Shown: one piece after another, positions 62,351-64,000 of the stretch | How the letters are laid out: every line of letters begins with the position of its first letter | Position numbering within the stretch: the first letter of the stretch is position 1 | Source: Achatina immaculata | Taxonomy: Eukaryota > Mollusca > Gastropoda > Stylommatophora > Achatinidae | Assembly: GCA_009760885.1 (NCBI GenBank) | Contig: CM019704.1 | Location: forward strand, 12,608,303 to 12,672,302 | Direction: 5' to 3' | Length of the DNA stretch: 64,000 nucleotides | Position numbers and translations under genes: made by a program | The notes under the pieces: generated by a model | What the model was told of the DNA's origin: nothing | Seen by the model: only the letters and a program-made list of their open reading frames with translations | Databases searched by the model: none

Positions 62351-62884
62351 CTACACCTAACATTCTCCTCTTCAGCAATTATAATCCCTCTCCACTCCCA
62401 TCTCACTTCTTATACATAGTTCAGAAACTCCTCGCAGCATCATATTACAACCCCTCTACCCTAACTATAATCATCTATTTCACCTTCTCCTGGCTAGGTT
62501 AACACTGTACCACTCTCTCTCCCCTCCACGGTTTCTCCACCCACCAACCCCAGTTACGACCCACACATCACGGCTCTACGCACTACCATGCTCATTTCTG
62601 ACACGGAAAAGCCACACCTTCTTACAGTTACAGCTAAGTACTATATTCATTATTAATTTATAAATTAAAAAAAAATAGCATTCATGCGAGTCTATACTTT
62701 ATCTCCTCTCTATTTCTTTGTCCTGTATGTTTTTGTATCGAAACGTCACAGCTTTGTAATCGTTAAGTAATAAAGCTGCTCCTACTTTTTTCCTAGTTTA
62801 TACATTTTGGTATCACAGCTTTACTGCAGTGATCGTGTATAGTTGTATACTTATATACTAATTATTGTGTGTTATTGGATCTGC

Positions 62885-64000
62885 AAAGAATAGGACCACT
62901 GTACCCTACCACGCATGATCGTAAAAGGCGACTAAGGAGGGTTCGGCATAGGGCCAGCAACCCTATCTGGTAAAAAACTATCAGACTGCTACAGAAACAG
63001 AAGCAGGGGAAAAAGCAAATGCAGGTGGAAGGAGAAATGCGTATCAGGAAACTGAGCCCATGAAGGTTGTGGATGAAAGCCAGCCACTGGAAGTCCCCAG
63101 CCCGACTACAGACCTCCTGGAACCTAAACAAAAGATGCAAATAGGCAGCTGGAATGTAAGAACACTAAACCAGACTGGAAAACTAGCACAAACCATCAAG
63201 GAAATGCACAGATACAAACTAGACATACTAGGAATACAAGAAGCAAGATGGACAGGACAAGGCAGAAGGAAATTAACAACACAGCACACAGAAGATACAA
63301 TAATATGGTCAGGTAAAGAAGATCTTCATGAAGGAGGAGTAGCATTGATTATAACAAAAGAAGCATCAAGAGCATTGCTGAAATGGACCCCAATAAATGA
63401 GAGATTATTATATGCACGGTTCAACTCAAGATTCACGAAGCTGTCTATTATAGTTTGTTATGCACCAACAGAAGCAGCTGAAGAGGAATTAAAAGAAGAT
63501 TTTTACAACAGCCTCCAAGCCACAGTAGAAACAATACCCAAGCATGATATGCTACTCATCTTGGGCGACTTCAATGCAAAAGTAGGTGAAGGAAATGAAG
63601 ATAGAAGAAGAATCATGGGAAGAGAAGGAATCGGAGAAATAAATGAAAATGGAGAAAGACTGTGCAGTTTCTGTGAAGAAAACATGATGACCATCGGAGG
63701 GACAATTTTCCAACACAAAAACATCCATAAGGTGACTTGGAGGTCACCAGATAAAACCACAGAAAACCAAATCGATCACATACTAATAAACAACAAGTGG
63801 AAACGGTCACTACAAGATGTGCGAGCAAGGAAAGGAGCAGATATAGGAAGTGATCACAACCTTCTGGTAGCAAAAATAAAACTAAAATTAAGGAAAGCCA
63901 GAATCGGAGAACACAGAAGATACATTTTGATACAAGAAAACTGATAGACCAGCAAACAAGAAATGAATTCTCAATAATACTTCAGAACCGTTTCAGTGTC
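62885..64000 (+). mobile_element. LINE A copy 5, 5' end (continues right of window)
   Basis: The leader starts GATCTGCAAAGAATAGGACC, with CGTAAAAGGCGACTAAGGAG and GGGCCAGCAACCCTA, then the endonuclease ORF. It directly follows the PLE 2 tail. It is the only copy here that retains the 5' part, so the rest may lie just outside. Confidence 0.85.
63060..63944 (+). CDS. LINE A AP-type endonuclease (start of ORF2, frameshifted at the end)
   Basis: A true ATG at 63060. Motifs in order: QIGSWNVRTLNQTGKLA (catalytic Asn), GIQEARWTGQG (Glu), VALIITKEASRALLKWTPIN, IIVCYAPTEAAEEELKEDFY, LILGDFNAKVGEG (Asp and Asn), NQIDHILINNKW and GADIGSDHNLLVAKIKL (Asp-His). All catalytic residues of the exonuclease-endonuclease-phosphatase fold are present. 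It nicks target DNA to prime reverse transcription. The frame closes at 63944, but another frame continues FDTRKLIDQQTRNEFSIIL, so one frameshift near 63925 separates it from the RT linker. Otherwise intact over 290 codons. Confidence 0.92.
   Translation: MKVVDESQPLEVPSPTTDLLEPKQKMQIGSWNVRTLNQTGKLAQTIKEMHRYKLDILGIQEARWTGQGRRKLTTQHTEDTIIWSGKEDLHEGGVALIITKEASRALLKWTPINERLLYARFNSRFTKLSIIVCYAPTEAAEEELKEDFYNSLQATVETIPKHDMLLILGDFNAKVGEGNEDRRRIMGREGIGEINENGERLCSFCEENMMTIGGTIFQHKNIHKVTWRSPDKTTENQIDHILINNKWKRSLQDVRARKGADIGSDHNLLVAKIKLKLRKARIGEHRRYILIQEN

Larger units (their letters stand above)
60603..62880 (+). mobile_element. Penelope-like element 2 with inverted tails
   Basis: The left 60603-60808 is an inverted copy of the element's own 3' tail. 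The right 62350-62880 is the normal tail; both read ACTTTTTTCCTAGTTTATAC on the tail strand. Between them lies the end of the PLE coding region, interrupted by 61380-62056. Partial inverted tails are a known structural habit of Penelope elements. The right tail lacks the hammerhead-like stem II (deletion at 62738). Confidence 0.88.

Overview
This is a window of a repeat-rich metazoan nuclear genome. There are no operons, ribosome binding sites or long intact ORFs. Instead there are spliced exons with GT-AG borders, many 5'-truncated retrotransposons, decayed DNA transposons and a dozen or so minisatellite arrays. The one recognisable host gene resembles invertebrate TRPV channels, and the mix of Penelope-like elements, R2-like LINEs, Tc1/mariner and piggyBac recalls molluscs and other lophotrochozoans. 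The phylum is an inference, not something the sequence proves.

The host gene lies on the minus strand. Four coding exons (38379-38645, 29011-29254, 10218-10373, 2436-2590) join with matching phases into 274 codons of the N-terminus and ankyrin repeats of a TRPV-family cation channel. The gene runs off the left edge before the membrane domain. Introns 1, 2 and 3 are about 9.1, 18.6 and 7.6 kb and are filled almost completely by mobile elements and tandem repeats. A possible promoter (E-box, CRE-like and YY1-like sites within 35 bp) sits about 2.1 kb upstream of the ATG.

Layout from left to right. 1-2.4 kb: piggyBac remnant. 2.4-2.6: TRPV exon 4. 2.7-10.2: palindrome, Tc1 and LINE scraps, four minisatellites, and a near-full mariner plus a LINE inside one of them. 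10.2-10.4: exon 3. 10.9-13: Penelope tail and LINE ends. 14.5-17: hairpin minisatellite and tandem blocks. 17.5-22.2: Penelope pieces and a three-level nest (Tc1 < LINE A < LINE B). 23.2-24.7: Tc1-like element. 24.7-28.8: near-full R2-like LINE. 29.0-29.3: exon 2. 29.3-36.4: one minisatellite split by LINE B and LINE A. 37.6-37.9: foldback hairpin. 38.4-38.6: exon 1. 39.4-48.6: LINE B copies, LINE C in a minisatellite, and a 2.2 kb Penelope element inserted into a LINE B. 49.1-50.9: mariner-like element with long TIRs and a SINE inside. 51.4-53: second Tc1-like element. 53-58.3: several LINE ends and a minisatellite grown from LINE RNase H sequence. 59.0-59.7: minisatellite. 59.9-62.9: LINE B fragment and a Penelope copy with inverted tails. 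62.9-64.0: 5' end of a LINE A.

Family names used here: LINE A has an AP endonuclease, RT and a 3' end reading AAGGATATAAGATATAAG. LINE B is a second RT family with a GAAT-repeat tail. LINE C/D are RT families ending in GGCACGGCAC or short GAT/CAT repeats. R2-like has an N-terminal zinc finger, an FMDD reverse transcriptase and a 3' nuclease region. PLE means Penelope-like element with RT plus GIY-YIG. The most interesting signals are a hammerhead-ribozyme-like fold in the PLE tails, the nested insertions with readable target-site duplications, and minisatellites that grew from, or were repeatedly invaded by, retrotransposons.
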